Assembly: GCF_016808095.1 (NCBI RefSeq)
Contig: NC_068976.1
Location: 17,323,663-17,387,662 of the forward strand
Reading direction: 5' to 3'
Origin: Vigna angularis
Taxonomy: Eukaryota; Streptophyta; Magnoliopsida; Fabales; Fabaceae
Length of the DNA: 64,000 bases
Each line of letters begins with the position of its first letter. The first letter of the stretch is position 1. Below are positions 27,587 through 38,900 of this stretch, piece by piece. Under the pieces are notes generated by a model that saw only the letters and a program-made list of their open reading frames with translations, was not told the DNA's origin and made no database searches. Made by a program: the position numbers and the translations under genes.

Positions 27587-29990
27587 GACAATATTTATTT
27601 CTAAAAATAATTAAAAAGTGTTTCCGTGTTAAAAAGAATATTTATCTATTTTTTAAAATATGATATTTTCAAAATAAACTAAAAAAATCACAGTGATTTA
27701 ATAAAAGTAATATGCTATTGTTTCAATTGCAGTAAAAGAATAAACTCAAAATATTTAAATTTCCCATATTCATATAAAAATAATTTTATGTAAAACAAAG
27801 ATAAAAGTATTCTAAAAAAATATCCTTTGATAATATCATTTTTTTTATGAAAATCAATTAAAAACATACATTTTACACTATTTTTTTTCTTTTAACATAT
27901 ATACATATATGAAAGTATTAAAAATAAGTATAAGATCATGTTTTACCAAACTTCCACATAAAAAAAAAGTTTAATAATTTTCTTCGTAAGTTAAAAATTA
28001 AAATTTTAAAAAGAACTATAAAACATACCTTTTAAAGCACAAATGTTTTATACCATAGACTTCAATATTTTACTATTTAAATTATTTTTCACGAAACATG
28101 TTTCTTAATTTTTACATTTACCAATTCTTCAAATTAGACTCCACAACCGATACATATATAATGAATATACATAGAATGTATAAAAAATATTATAGAAATT
28201 GCATAAAACTAAACGTTGAAACTTGTGGACAAAAACGTATGTGCAACTATCCACTGTTACATGATTGACCCAATTATTTGGTTGACCTAAATTTCTCTAT
28301 AAGGATGAATTATTAAACTTGCGTAGCTATCCAAATTCAGATATCTGAAAAAGGAAAAATGAAAAAAGTTGGAGTGTTTAATTTACTGAACAAAGCCGAA
28401 AAACAAGGTTAAGGAGAAAAAAAGAAAGAGGAAAAAATGATGGGGACCTCCTCACACAGCTGTTTCATGAACATACTAATTTGTCGCTCATCAAATTAAA
28501 GATATTTTAAATATATATGATGCTTTAAAAATATTTTTTTATGTTAAAACATATAAAAAAACACAATTTTTTATTTATTTATTGAGTAAATATATGTGTA
28601 CAGAATATGTTTCCATATCTCAAGTAACATCACCCTAAACAATTATCATTCATTTAAAATCTTATTTGTCAGCTTATTAGTTAATTTTGACATCTTAGAA
28701 AATAAAAGAAAATAAAATATTTAAACTGTTTTAAACATTACTTTTTAAATAAAGTAAAACGATTGAGTATGGTAAAAGTAAAAAAATATCATTCTTTCTC
28801 TCATTGCTAAAAATATCTTTCAATCAAAATAATATCAAGCTTATTACTTGAATTATAAAAGTTTATAAACTAATCTGAATATTTATATGCTATATAAAAT
28901 TTATTTAGAAGACTTTTTTAGTTTTTTATATAATGTATAAAAGTTCGTGGAATCAGTTGCCTGATAATTCAAATCAGTTTTTTTTAGTGGAATGGAAAAA
29001 AGAAACAGTCAGATAAAAAAATTGGGAAATACTATATAAAACGTGAAAGTTTTTTAACTGTGGCCAATGTAAGATTTCAAAAATATTTGATAGTAAATAA
29101 TCTTGTTTTGAATTGAATATAGTAAGCAGAGTTCCATGAGAGTTATTGTTATATTAGTGTGGCCCTATTTTAAAAAGAAAAATATTAAAAAATATTACTA
29201 TCATATTAGAATTTTTTTTGCACTTATTTAATACTACTTTTATTACCTTTTATCTCTTTATTTTTAGAAGTATAAAAGTCAACTTTTTGTGTAGATCATT
29301 TTATTTTTATAAAAATTATTAAATGGTGTCAACAACATTATGATCATATTTTGGACAGCTGCGTTTTCTATGTACACTCCTTTTTTTATAGATCCACCTA
29401 TAAAACATCCTTATCTCAATTTAGGCCCAATTGTAAAATCCATTTAGTGATGTATTAGTGTGAGTATTTCTTTTACCATAGTCTTTTACTTGCAGTATAA
29501 AATTAAATTGACAATTTAGGTTTTTGAATTTCTCGATAATTTTTATACTTTAATTTAAACTGTAGTATGTAAATTAGTATTGGAATATACACTATCTTTT
29601 AACCTTCGGTACTGATTCTTTAATATAGTTGAGTACCTATATATTAAATTCTTTACATGTTACAAATATTTGGACTAAATTTTTTTATAAAGACTTTTAG
29701 GATAGAAAAATATTAAAGCAAAATAAATTCAATACTTTTATAAATTAAAATTAATTTATGTACAAACAAAAGATAAAAATATAGAGAAATTATATAAGAT
29801 AATTTTTACAAAATAATTTTATACATAAGTTAATTATAATTTATAGAAAAGTTATTTTTATTTTTTACTATGATTTTTATTAAAACTTATTGTAAAGAAG
29901 TTTGTCTAAATAAATTTTAAGACTAAAATGTAATTTTCATTAGTTGAAATGTAATTTTAATCAGTTGAATATTTATTATATGAAATGTTC

Positions 29991-29993
<3 letters not shown>

Positions 29994-30048
<55 letters not shown>
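29994..30048. repeat. (TA)n microsatellite
   Basis: Perfect TA repeat of about 55 bases in the spacer downstream of the bHLH gene. Confidence 0.9.
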
Positions 30049-30053
<5 letters not shown>

Positions 30054-31252
30054 AACTAAAAACTGATCTCACATTGTGATTGGCCTGATTAATTTTCCAG
30101 ACTATAAAAATTGAATCAAAACTTTAAAAGGGGGTAAAAGTTTATTTATATAGCTGACATTAATAACAATTAAATGATAATCTACTTTTAAAAATTAATT
30201 AATTTTTAATGTCATTATATGATTTTTATATTTTAAATATATTTTTCTGCTGACGTAGACATCATTTTTCGTAGTCATATATTATATATTATTATTATTA
30301 TTTGATCCAGCAATTTATTTACAAATATTTTTTATGTTAAAATATTATCTTTACGTAGAATAATTAATATTATTTAATAACTGAAGCAGAGGTTCTATTG
30401 CCTTATATGTCCATATTTGTTATTGTTTATGGTATTCAAGTTAGGTTGTAATACAAAAATATCTATTATTTAAAATCGATTATAGGTTATGTATTAATGT
30501 GAGCAACTTTGTTAGTTTCTTTGTTTTTCGGTTATCTTATCACTATGCTTTCATACAACTCTCATTACGTATTTCTAATACATAATATATAAAAATGATA
30601 TATTTTTTTTATTTATTGTCATTTTCTAAAGTCTTCTTTAACCTTAAAAAAATTATAAATAATAAAAAAAAAAAAAAAAAAGAGCATCTCAGTGTGTGTG
30701 AGAAAGACACTTTTTTTCAATTTCACTCCACTTCAATTCACTAAATTTTCGTAAGAATCATGATACGTTAACTTTTTCGTAACAATTTTTTTAAAAATGT
30801 CATTATTTTATTTTATTAGTGCGTTTGAATTTATTTTAAAAAAAATTATTTAAAATGTCAAAATATTATTAAAAAAAGTTGTTAAAAAATATTTTTTTTT
30901 GTAAATTATTAATTATTTTACTGTAGTATGTTCCCTGTTTAGGTACAATTTACACTAGTGCAGATAATATTATTGGTTGTATTAAAGACCCTGTTATAAG
31001 AGAGACTTGAGAATTTGATGATAATAGAATTCAATATAACTAAACAATTTATTCTTACATGCAACATGAATTTAATCTACTCTAGTGAACCTGAATTTTG
31101 ACTGTTTGGACATGCAAAATGAATTACAGATTTACTCTAATCTAAATCTCTATGTACAGAGTAACTAACTTAATATAAAAATAAATAAAGTAAGGCATAG
31201 CTAAAAAAAAAAAGCTAACAACAACAAAACCTTATGAGCATATTATAAAGAT

Positions 31253-32292
31253 TTATTCTTGCTTTTCTTTCTCAGGGTCTGTTTCAATTAGCTGTTTAAG
31301 TTCCTCAACCATGGTAGGTCTCGATTGAACAACTTCAAGATTTGTCAAAGTGGTGACAGTTTCTTTTGGCAAAAAGCACTTTTCCACCGCATACAACTTC
31401 TCTTGAACAAAGGGAGAAACAACCAGAGCGTGTAGAATCTCAGAAGGAGGTGCTGCTTTATCTTCATGCTACAGTTAGAAAAAAAGGTAAGCTTAAAAAA
31501 TAAGAAACAAAAATGGAAAATTCATTTTTTAATGTTGTTTGACAAAAAAGTGCATCACAGACAAAACCAACCACGTGTCAAAGAAACAATGATGTTTAAT
31601 GGAGCAACAGAAACAATGATGTTTGATAAAAATGGAGGTGATCGTGAAGTTACCTCAAACGAGTTCATGAGTTCAAGCATTTCAACTTGGACTTGAAGAT
31701 ACTTAACATATTTTGCAGCTGCATGAAGCATCTCAGCAGTGTTCATTTTTGTTCCACCAGGGACCAACTTACTGAGTTCTTGAGTCTTATTTGTAATCTT
31801 TCTTCTTCTTTCTCTTGCGGCTACACTCTGTGGAGATATGACTCTTTCCTTGTTACCTTTCTCCTCATCCATACAAAAAAACTGTGGTTGTCTCTCTTCT
31901 GATTGAAAAGAGTAGCAATTAGCAAACCCATCTATATGATTGGATGGTATTGTTGGTGTGGTAAGAAGCTCTGGTTGTTCCTCGCAGAAGAACTTTTGGC
32001 GTTTTGGGCACGGGAGAGGATTGTAATCTTCATGAGTTGGGAAGATTTGATGATGAGGGAATGAAGTGAAAGGATCAAAAGGAGAGTGAATATCTGAAGG
32101 ATAGATAAAACCATCGTTTGGGTCAATGCAGTACTCAAAAAGGGCATTTGGAAGGAAAAAGCTTTCATCTGAGTAGGGAAAAAGGTGCTGGATATTTGGT
32201 GCTATTTCATCTGCCATGGCTTCATTACGGAGGCTTGCTTCTGAATCGGAAATTTGAAGAGTGTTCCAGTCGAAAAACTTGCTTAGCGACAT
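31253..32292 (-). CDS. bHLH transcription factor, bHLH52/53-like, 2 exons
   Basis: Nuclear DNA-binding regulator of the basic helix-loop-helix family. Exons: 32292-31654 and 31468-31253; 284 aa. The bHLH domain spans about residues 154-201: basic region QSVAARERRRKI, helix 1 KTQELSKLVPGG, then TKMNTAEMLHAAAKYVKYLQ and VQVEMLELM. Glu161 and the Arg cluster of the E-box-contacting ERxRR are present; the His usually found at basic position 5 is replaced by Ala. The AARERRRKI...LVPGG.KMNTAEM string is typical of the Arabidopsis bHLH52/53 subgroup, as I recall it. The N-terminus is acidic, aromatic and Pro-rich, as in an activation region. The C-terminal exon (HEDKAAPPSEILHALVVSPF and on) continues the subgroup's tail and ends in a charged Glu/Lys segment. 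Target genes cannot be read from sequence. Confidence 0.93.
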
Positions 32293-32309
32293 CGTAACAC
32301 ATTAATCTT

Positions 32310-32384
32310 CTGCAACACGATGAAACAACAAGTTCACTTCAGTGAGAAAGAACAGAAAAAATGGTGCAGTAGTAGTTGATAACT

Positions 32385-32459
<75 letters not shown>

Positions 32460-32532
32460 CATATGCATGCAAGCAGTTAAAAGTTAAAGCTGAAGTGAAC
32501 CATGTAAAAACACAAGAATCTTTAGGATCTAC
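32310..32532 (-). other. Possible 5' UTR intron of the bHLH gene
   Basis: On the minus strand a donor CTAG|GTAGAT (GT at 32532-32531) and an acceptor GTTGCAG|AAGATT (AG at 32311-32310, 18 bases before the ATG) would bound a 223-base leader intron carrying the whole (TA)n tract at 32387-32454. A TATA box candidate lies about 100 bases upstream of the donor. This is inference from splice-site strings only. Confidence 0.45.
32387..32454. repeat. (TA)n microsatellite in bHLH leader
   Basis: About 68 bases of perfect TA repeat 95 bases upstream of the bHLH start codon, within the presumed leader or leader intron. Confidence 0.9.
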
Positions 32533-32628
32533 CTAGAGTGTCGTAGAGAGAGTACAGACATATGAGAGAGGGAAATACGATGATGTAGATTTGTTGAGTG
32601 TGAGAAGAAAAACAACACTATAGGAAGA

Positions 32629-32636
32629 CCTTTATA
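32629..32636 (-). promoter_or_regulatory. TATA box candidate for the bHLH gene
   Basis: TATAAAGG on the minus strand in the context CCGTATAAAGGTCTTCC, about 340 bases upstream of the ATG and upstream of a plausible leader intron. Confidence 0.5.
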
Positions 32637-32857
32637 CGGAAAATACGAAAACTGATTCAACCCTCACCTGCCTGTTGCTCCTTTGTTGGTGGAGAGATTT
32701 CAGGAGAAGTTGAAAGCAGTTACCTAGATTCGATTATTACCATTTTTTATATTTTTTTTTATCCATTTCATAATTAATATATAGTATTTTATTAATTTAA
32801 ATTGATATTAATAAATATGATAATGTATATTGAAATTATCTAAAAAGCTAATCCATG

Positions 32858-32896
<39 letters not shown>

Positions 32897-33204
32897 ACAT
32901 ACTTTTTTTTGAAAATTTTCCAGAAATAATGCTATTTTAATAAAAAATTATCCAAATGATTCTTTACAAGTTTATTTAAGAGAATAACACTTAACATTGT
33001 AATAAGGAGAAATTTGACTCCCTAAACTGAATCCCAACTTACTTTTTCATGACAAAAGCTATTAAAAGATGAATATAAGAGAATCAAATTGCAATATAAA
33101 TTTAGAAGATGTGATGAGTTAATTGGACCTCTTTAAGACTTACATGACTTTGGTCCATAAAAAATGGGTCAGTTGGTTGATTATGTTGTTGAACTAATGT
33201 CATA

Positions 33205-33475
33205 TTAATGTCGGGATGTCAGATGAATTGTCAGATGGATTGTCAGACTGATGTCGGGTTATCAGGTGAATTGTCAGACTGATGTCCGGTTGTCAGGTGA
33301 ATTGTCAGATTGATGTCGGGTTGTTAGGTGAATTGTCAGATTGATGTCGGATTGTCAGACTAATGTCAGGATGATGTCAGATTGATGTCGGATTGTCAGG
33401 TGGACTGTCAGACGGATATCATATCAATGTTGAGTTGTCATGTGAACTGTGAGACTGATGTCGGAGCTGTCAAAT
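33205..33475. repeat. 31-bp minisatellite built on a TGTCAGAYTGA motif
   Basis: About eight imperfect units. Clear ones read GTCAGACTGATGTCGGGTTA plus TCAGGTGAATT, a period of 31 bases. Each unit is itself two or three copies of a TGTCRG-type sub-motif. It is GC-richer than its surroundings. The short frames inside it reflect the repeat, not a gene. Confidence 0.75.
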
Positions 33476-33620
33476 TATATTTGAATAATTTATTACTTAT
33501 TCGAATATATCATTTTTGCTTACATTTGAATTTTCTATTAAATATCAAAACACGTATAAATAATTTATCATTTATTTGAATTTAACATCATTGTCAACTT
33601 GTTGGGCTGACCAGGTTAAC
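33452..33620. repeat. Dispersed repeat, copy A (shared with 58 kb)
   Basis: The minisatellite end plus its right flank (ATTTGAATAATTTATTACTT through TTAACATCATTGT) aligns, same orientation, with 58174-58345. Both copies carry the motif ATTAAATATCAAAACA between two ATTTGAATA-type half repeats, so the minisatellite is part of a dispersed element. Confidence 0.65.
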
Positions 33621-34771
33621 TTATCTAAATTAGATGAGAAAGATTTTTAATTATGTATTGTTGAATTAACCTATCAGCTATGTTAAGTAAGTAAGGACAA
33701 GTTTATTTAAATGGTTGAATTAGACAAATCAACTGTGTAAACAAATTTGCAAATTTTTTATTGAAGAATCAAATTAAAAAAATTCTCTTAACTATTTTTT
33801 AGGAGACTATGGGAAGAAAATATTCTAATAAAGATTGAAGTTTTAAAGACACACAAATGAAAAGAATCAAAATTTGTCAAAATTAATTCTCAGCATAAAC
33901 CAAAATCTAGCGGGATTTTGTCGCCACCAATTAAAAAAAATAAAAAATGAGTTAGAAATTCCGATCTCAAAAATTAAATTCCATCTACTACATTTCAATA
34001 ATTTTTTTTATTAAAATAATATTATGGGTAGAAATTTTCACTTTATCTTATTTTTCACTTGACTTTGTTACTTCATATATAATTAACAAAATAATAATAA
34101 TAATAATTTATTATCAATAAGAAAACTTAAAAACAATTAAACGAGTTTGATGATAAAATGACAAAGTCATGTCAATGTCTTTCAAATCTAATCTAAACTA
34201 TTACAAAATTGTTCTATAACTTTTTTATTTATTTGTTAATTATCCTACCTAGTGGTCTTGAACTCCAAGTAATACTCTAATCCGTTACTAGCTAACCATA
34301 TTTAAAATTCTAGAAAGTAGAACAAAAGTAAATATATATAATAAAATAAACAGAAGAAGATTAAGTCAATATTATTGTCATTGTTACATACAATAATAAC
34401 ATCATGTTTTGATATCTAAACCTTAAAAACAGAATTATCTCAAATTCCTCTGTCATAGCCTTATGCACTCCTAAAAAGTAAAACAACAAAATACAAGTAA
34501 AATCCAGATAAAACAAAAAAAGAAAAAAAAATGTACATCTACGTACAAATCAAATAGGGAATAACAAAACCTAGAAGAGAAAAACTAATACTGAGATAAA
34601 ATGTGTTAGGCTTAGAATTTGTTAAATTTAATTTTGATTGTCATAATCTAAAAAATATGGTTTAGTTTTTTTTTTATATAAAACAGATAGTTTAAGAAAT
34701 TTAAAATAGAAAATATGTTTTTGTTAAATTAAAAAATGCTCTACTAGTTAATATTCTGCAGCACAATATAA

Positions 34772-34775
<4 letters not shown>

Positions 34776-34821
<46 letters not shown>
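34776..34821. repeat. (TA)n microsatellite
   Basis: Perfect TA repeat of about 46 bases in the bHLH-VPS35 spacer. Confidence 0.9.
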
Positions 34822-34824
<3 letters not shown>

Positions 34825-35936
34825 AAAAAAAAAGCAGTTTGAAACCGGTTCAGAAGTTGTTGAAGCTGTAAACTAGTTTTGAAAAAGTCTAATAAATAAA
34901 AACCGGTTCATTAGTGGGGTTCTATGGACTCTTTAAAACAGTTCTCCTTACTTAGAACAAATTAGGTTAATTCAAGATGATTTTTGGAAATCGTAAAGCA
35001 AATTTATAAGGACTAACTTCTATTATTATAATTAAATTTGTTAAAAATAGGATTATCAGCAAGACTTATTTTTAAACTACGAACAATACTCTTTTAATTT
35101 TTTATAAATTAAAACATTATAGCATTTGTTTATTGATAGTATGGAACTATATATTTTGACAGTTTCATGCTTACACACTTTGATTTGGTGGTTGAATTAA
35201 ACATTATAAACATGATAATATTAAATTACAAAATATTTGAATTTTAGTTGTTATATATTAGTTCTAATATGGTTGGTACTATAATTAAATTTATATTAAA
35301 TGATTTGATGAGCCTAAGTTTGAGTTTCATTTTAATTGAGTAATTGAGTTTTATAGTTTAATATTTTGATTTTAAATTGGAGTATTTTTAAACACATTGG
35401 ATGTAAAAATTTCAAATTAAACTTTATATTCTAAATCAAATCATAGAGTACTAAAGAAGAGAGACTTTATCAAAATGAAAACTACAAGCATTTAACATAT
35501 TTTCATACTTAAATAACATATTAAACTATAAAAATACTAAGTACGTCTTTCTAATCAGTAAACGAACTTTTTATTTTAAGAATTTCAAATTTCAAATAAA
35601 AAATACAGAATTTTAAAAATACATGAACGTATTCATTTTAAAGTTAAAGCAAATAATTTACGGATAAAAAAACTACCTTAAATGTAACAAGTTAAAAGAA
35701 ATATTTGATAATAAGATATAATTAACATTTTATGAATAAAATTGAAATCTAAATTAAAATTGGAGACCTAAATTACACTTATATTTTTAATTTATTGAAT
35801 TCACAGTAGTTTATTTGTTTTTTGGCGTCAAGAATCTTCTCCTACGATTCAATTCAACTGTCTCGTGCTAACTCCATCGCGGTGGTGGGTTCTAGCCTGT
35901 TACTGTAGACGAGCGATCTCGCCCAATTGGAAGAGA

Positions 35937-38900
35937 ATGATTGCAGAGCGATTCGAGGACGAAGAAAAATGGCTTGCCGAGGGTATCGCCGGGATTCAGC
36001 ACAACGCGTTCTTCATGCATCGCGCACTGGTATTCTCCCATTTCTTCGTAACCTAATCCATTCCCCTTCTCAATTCGTCACGGTTCGCTCTCGCAGGATG
36101 AAGACAATCTCAGAGACGCTCTCAAATACTCTGCGCAGATGCTATCGGAGCTTCGTACTTCTAGGCTCTCACCGCACAAATACTACGAACTGTGTAAATA
36201 AAATATTCCTTCTTAAAATTGGCATCGCATATAGTAATTAATTGAACTTCTAGGTTTTCAATTCAATTGTTCTATTACATTCGGTGTTTCCGTGATAGAT
36301 ATGAGAGCCTTCGATGAGCTTCGGAGGCTGGAGATGTTCTTCAAAGACGAAAGAAGACACGGCGTTGCAATTGCTGATCTATACGAGCTTGTTCAGCACG
36401 CTGGAAATATATTGCCTAGACTGTGAGCGTTTTTTGCACTTTTTCCCACTGTTGTTGAATATCGAGTACCAATGCTCGTGCTTATGATTTCAATTTGAAT
36501 GATTGTGCGGTCTCTATGTTTGCGTTGGTGATTTACTGCCAGGTATCTGCTTTGCACGGTAGGATCTGCTTACCTTAGAAGCAAGGATGCTCCAGTAAGG
36601 GATGTTCTTAAAGATCTAGTGGAAATGTGTCGCTCTGTTCAGCATCCAATTCGCGGTCTGTTTTTGAGGAGCTACCTTTCTCAAGTCAGTAAAGATAAGT
36701 TGCCTGATATTGGACATGAACATGAAGAGGGGTAAGACTGTTATTTGGTTTGTGATGGATTAGTAGTTTTTGAATGTGGCATGCTTGTCTATCATTTTAA
36801 TCAGAGTAATGCTATATCCTATAATATTACCCCACTAAACCCCAGAGAAAAATTGAATGTATGTAATTTCTTGATAATATAAAAAAATTCAGTACTTTCT
36901 TCATATATTAAATTGGAAGATTGGTAGGAGGATTTAGATTTTTTTCTTTCATTTAATAAAGATGCAGTTATTAGAAAGTCTCTACAAAGATAACTTTTTA
37001 TCTTTCTCAAATTTTCTTCCCATGTATTTGGTATCAATTTTCAATATGGACTATTTATTTTGGGATTATGTGTGGGGCTGAGTGAACAAAAATTAAAACG
37101 GTGGATATTGAAAGGTGCTTCTGTTGTCGTGCAGGGAATCTAAGGATGTGATGGTTGCAGTTGAGTTTGTTCTACAGAATTTCACAGAAATGAATAAGCT
37201 TTGGGTTCGGTTGCAGTTGCAGCATCAGGTTCATTGAACTTCCTTAACTCTTTTCTAATCTTATCTTATGAGATGCATAGCACCACAGTACTTGCATGCC
37301 ATAGCCATTGAGGTAAAAATAAATCATGAGAACATGATTTCTGGCCATGCAGGTGTTATGGTGCTTGTGAATCATGCTTAATCTTTGGCGATCCTGAGCT
37401 GAGGTCTTCAATTGGGATTTCTGGTCTGCAGGGACCCAGTCGGATAAGAGAGAAGAGGGAAAAAGAAAGGAACGAGCTTCGTGATCTTGTAATATAAACT
37501 ATTTCCTGACCAAGCACTGTGTTATACATTTTGATAGAAAGATAAGTTATGTGATTTTGTTTCCTCAAATTATTAGGTAGGGAAGAATCTGCATGTTCTG
37601 AGTCAGATAGATGGTGTGAACCTTGAGATGTACAAAGACATCGTCCTTCCAAGTGTCTTAGAGCAGGTCTAATAAAGTACATTTTCTCCCCAAAATGTAA
37701 TTTTTTCTCATATTGTAACCCTTGATGTCATAATGTCTCTCAGCTGTCTAAATTGACTTGAGCAGGTTGTCAACTGTAATGATGAGCTTGCCCAATTTTA
37801 TCTTATGGAGTGTATAATCCAGGTTTTTCCTGACGAGTACCATTTGCAGACACTTGAGACACTGTTAGGTGCTTGCCCCCAATTGCAGGTGGGTAGCATG
37901 AGTAGATTGGAAATAGATAACCTTTTTGTGTGATTGAGATTAATTATATTTGATCACTCAACCTTGGAGAGGCCTACTATACTTATTGATTTTTTAACCC
38001 TTTGTTAATATTATATTAATCCCTTCTTGAGATTTGTTTTTTAGAAGTTTTAATGAGACATACATTATAATTGCCCCTTTTAAGGTTAAATGTTATTTGA
38101 TGCTCCATGTTTTTTGAAAAGTTTATCACATATTTGATTGGTCATGAATTTAGGCAATTTGGAATGGTGACTACTGACCCTCAATTAAATTTTGATAACA
38201 CCGTGAATGTAGAGCATAAAATTATTGCACGTGTTATGGTTAATGACAAGAAACAATGGGACATACTTACAGTGCCCTTAAAGAGATTTTAGTGGTCAAT
38301 GTAATTTTTAAGACTATTTAAGAGAAATTTTTTGCTTTGATACTGAACAAGTGAATTTAAAATCTCTAAGCAATTTGGTTGAGCATAAAACAAGAATTTT
38401 GAAATTCTGCCTATTGAAGTGGAATTTCATAAATTCTTCAAGAACTGAGTGAACCGTCGTCTTTCTTTCACACTCCTTTGAACTTCTTGGTCACTTCACC
38501 CTGTGCCTTTTGTCCAATTCTGCAGCATTTGTTCAAACAGCTCCATAACTAAAGTTGAAGTTTATACATATTTACCTACTTTTCTTTTCAAGAATAAAGT
38601 CTTTCCTTGTTATTTATTGCCCTAGATTATTTTTTTAGAAATTATTCTCAGTTTGTATATTGGATCTTCAATCTCTGTTGTTACCTGACTCTGTATAGGC
38701 TGCAATTGTCTTTCTCCATTCCTCTATCTATCGTAAATGCGTATAGATTCATTCTGTACTTATCTCAACTCATCATGAAAGGTTTTGCTTCACACTATCA
38801 ATTAACTTGGTCAGTGAATCATCATACATTTGCTAGGACCACCAATCAATCATTTGATAGCATTCCTAGTCCTTATACAGAAGATACTCAAAAATCAATT

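Larger units (their letters stand above)
24220..31252. other. 7-kb gene-free AT-rich spacer
   Basis: No coding exon could be supported. It contains a perfect 9-bp inverted repeat (24983-25009), a tandem MITE-like pair (25931-26255), (TA)n tracts (27502-27582, 29994-30048), and long A/T homopolymers near 30663. The final 250 bases are the 3' UTR of the bHLH gene. Confidence 0.55.
32637..35936. other. Intergenic spacer with minisatellite, upstream of VPS35
   Basis: AT-rich. It holds (TA)n tracts (32862-32892, 34776-34821), a 31-bp-period minisatellite (33205-33475) and a segment shared with 58 kb (33452-33620). Two ACCGGTTCA strings flank a short segment near 34845-34912. The last 100 bases, less AT-rich, are the VPS35 5' UTR. 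No coding exon was seen. Confidence 0.5.

Noticed and set aside
33205..33475. Minisatellite considered as a CRISPR-like array
   Set aside because: Units are contiguous and diverged with no unique spacers, and the genome is a plant nuclear one.
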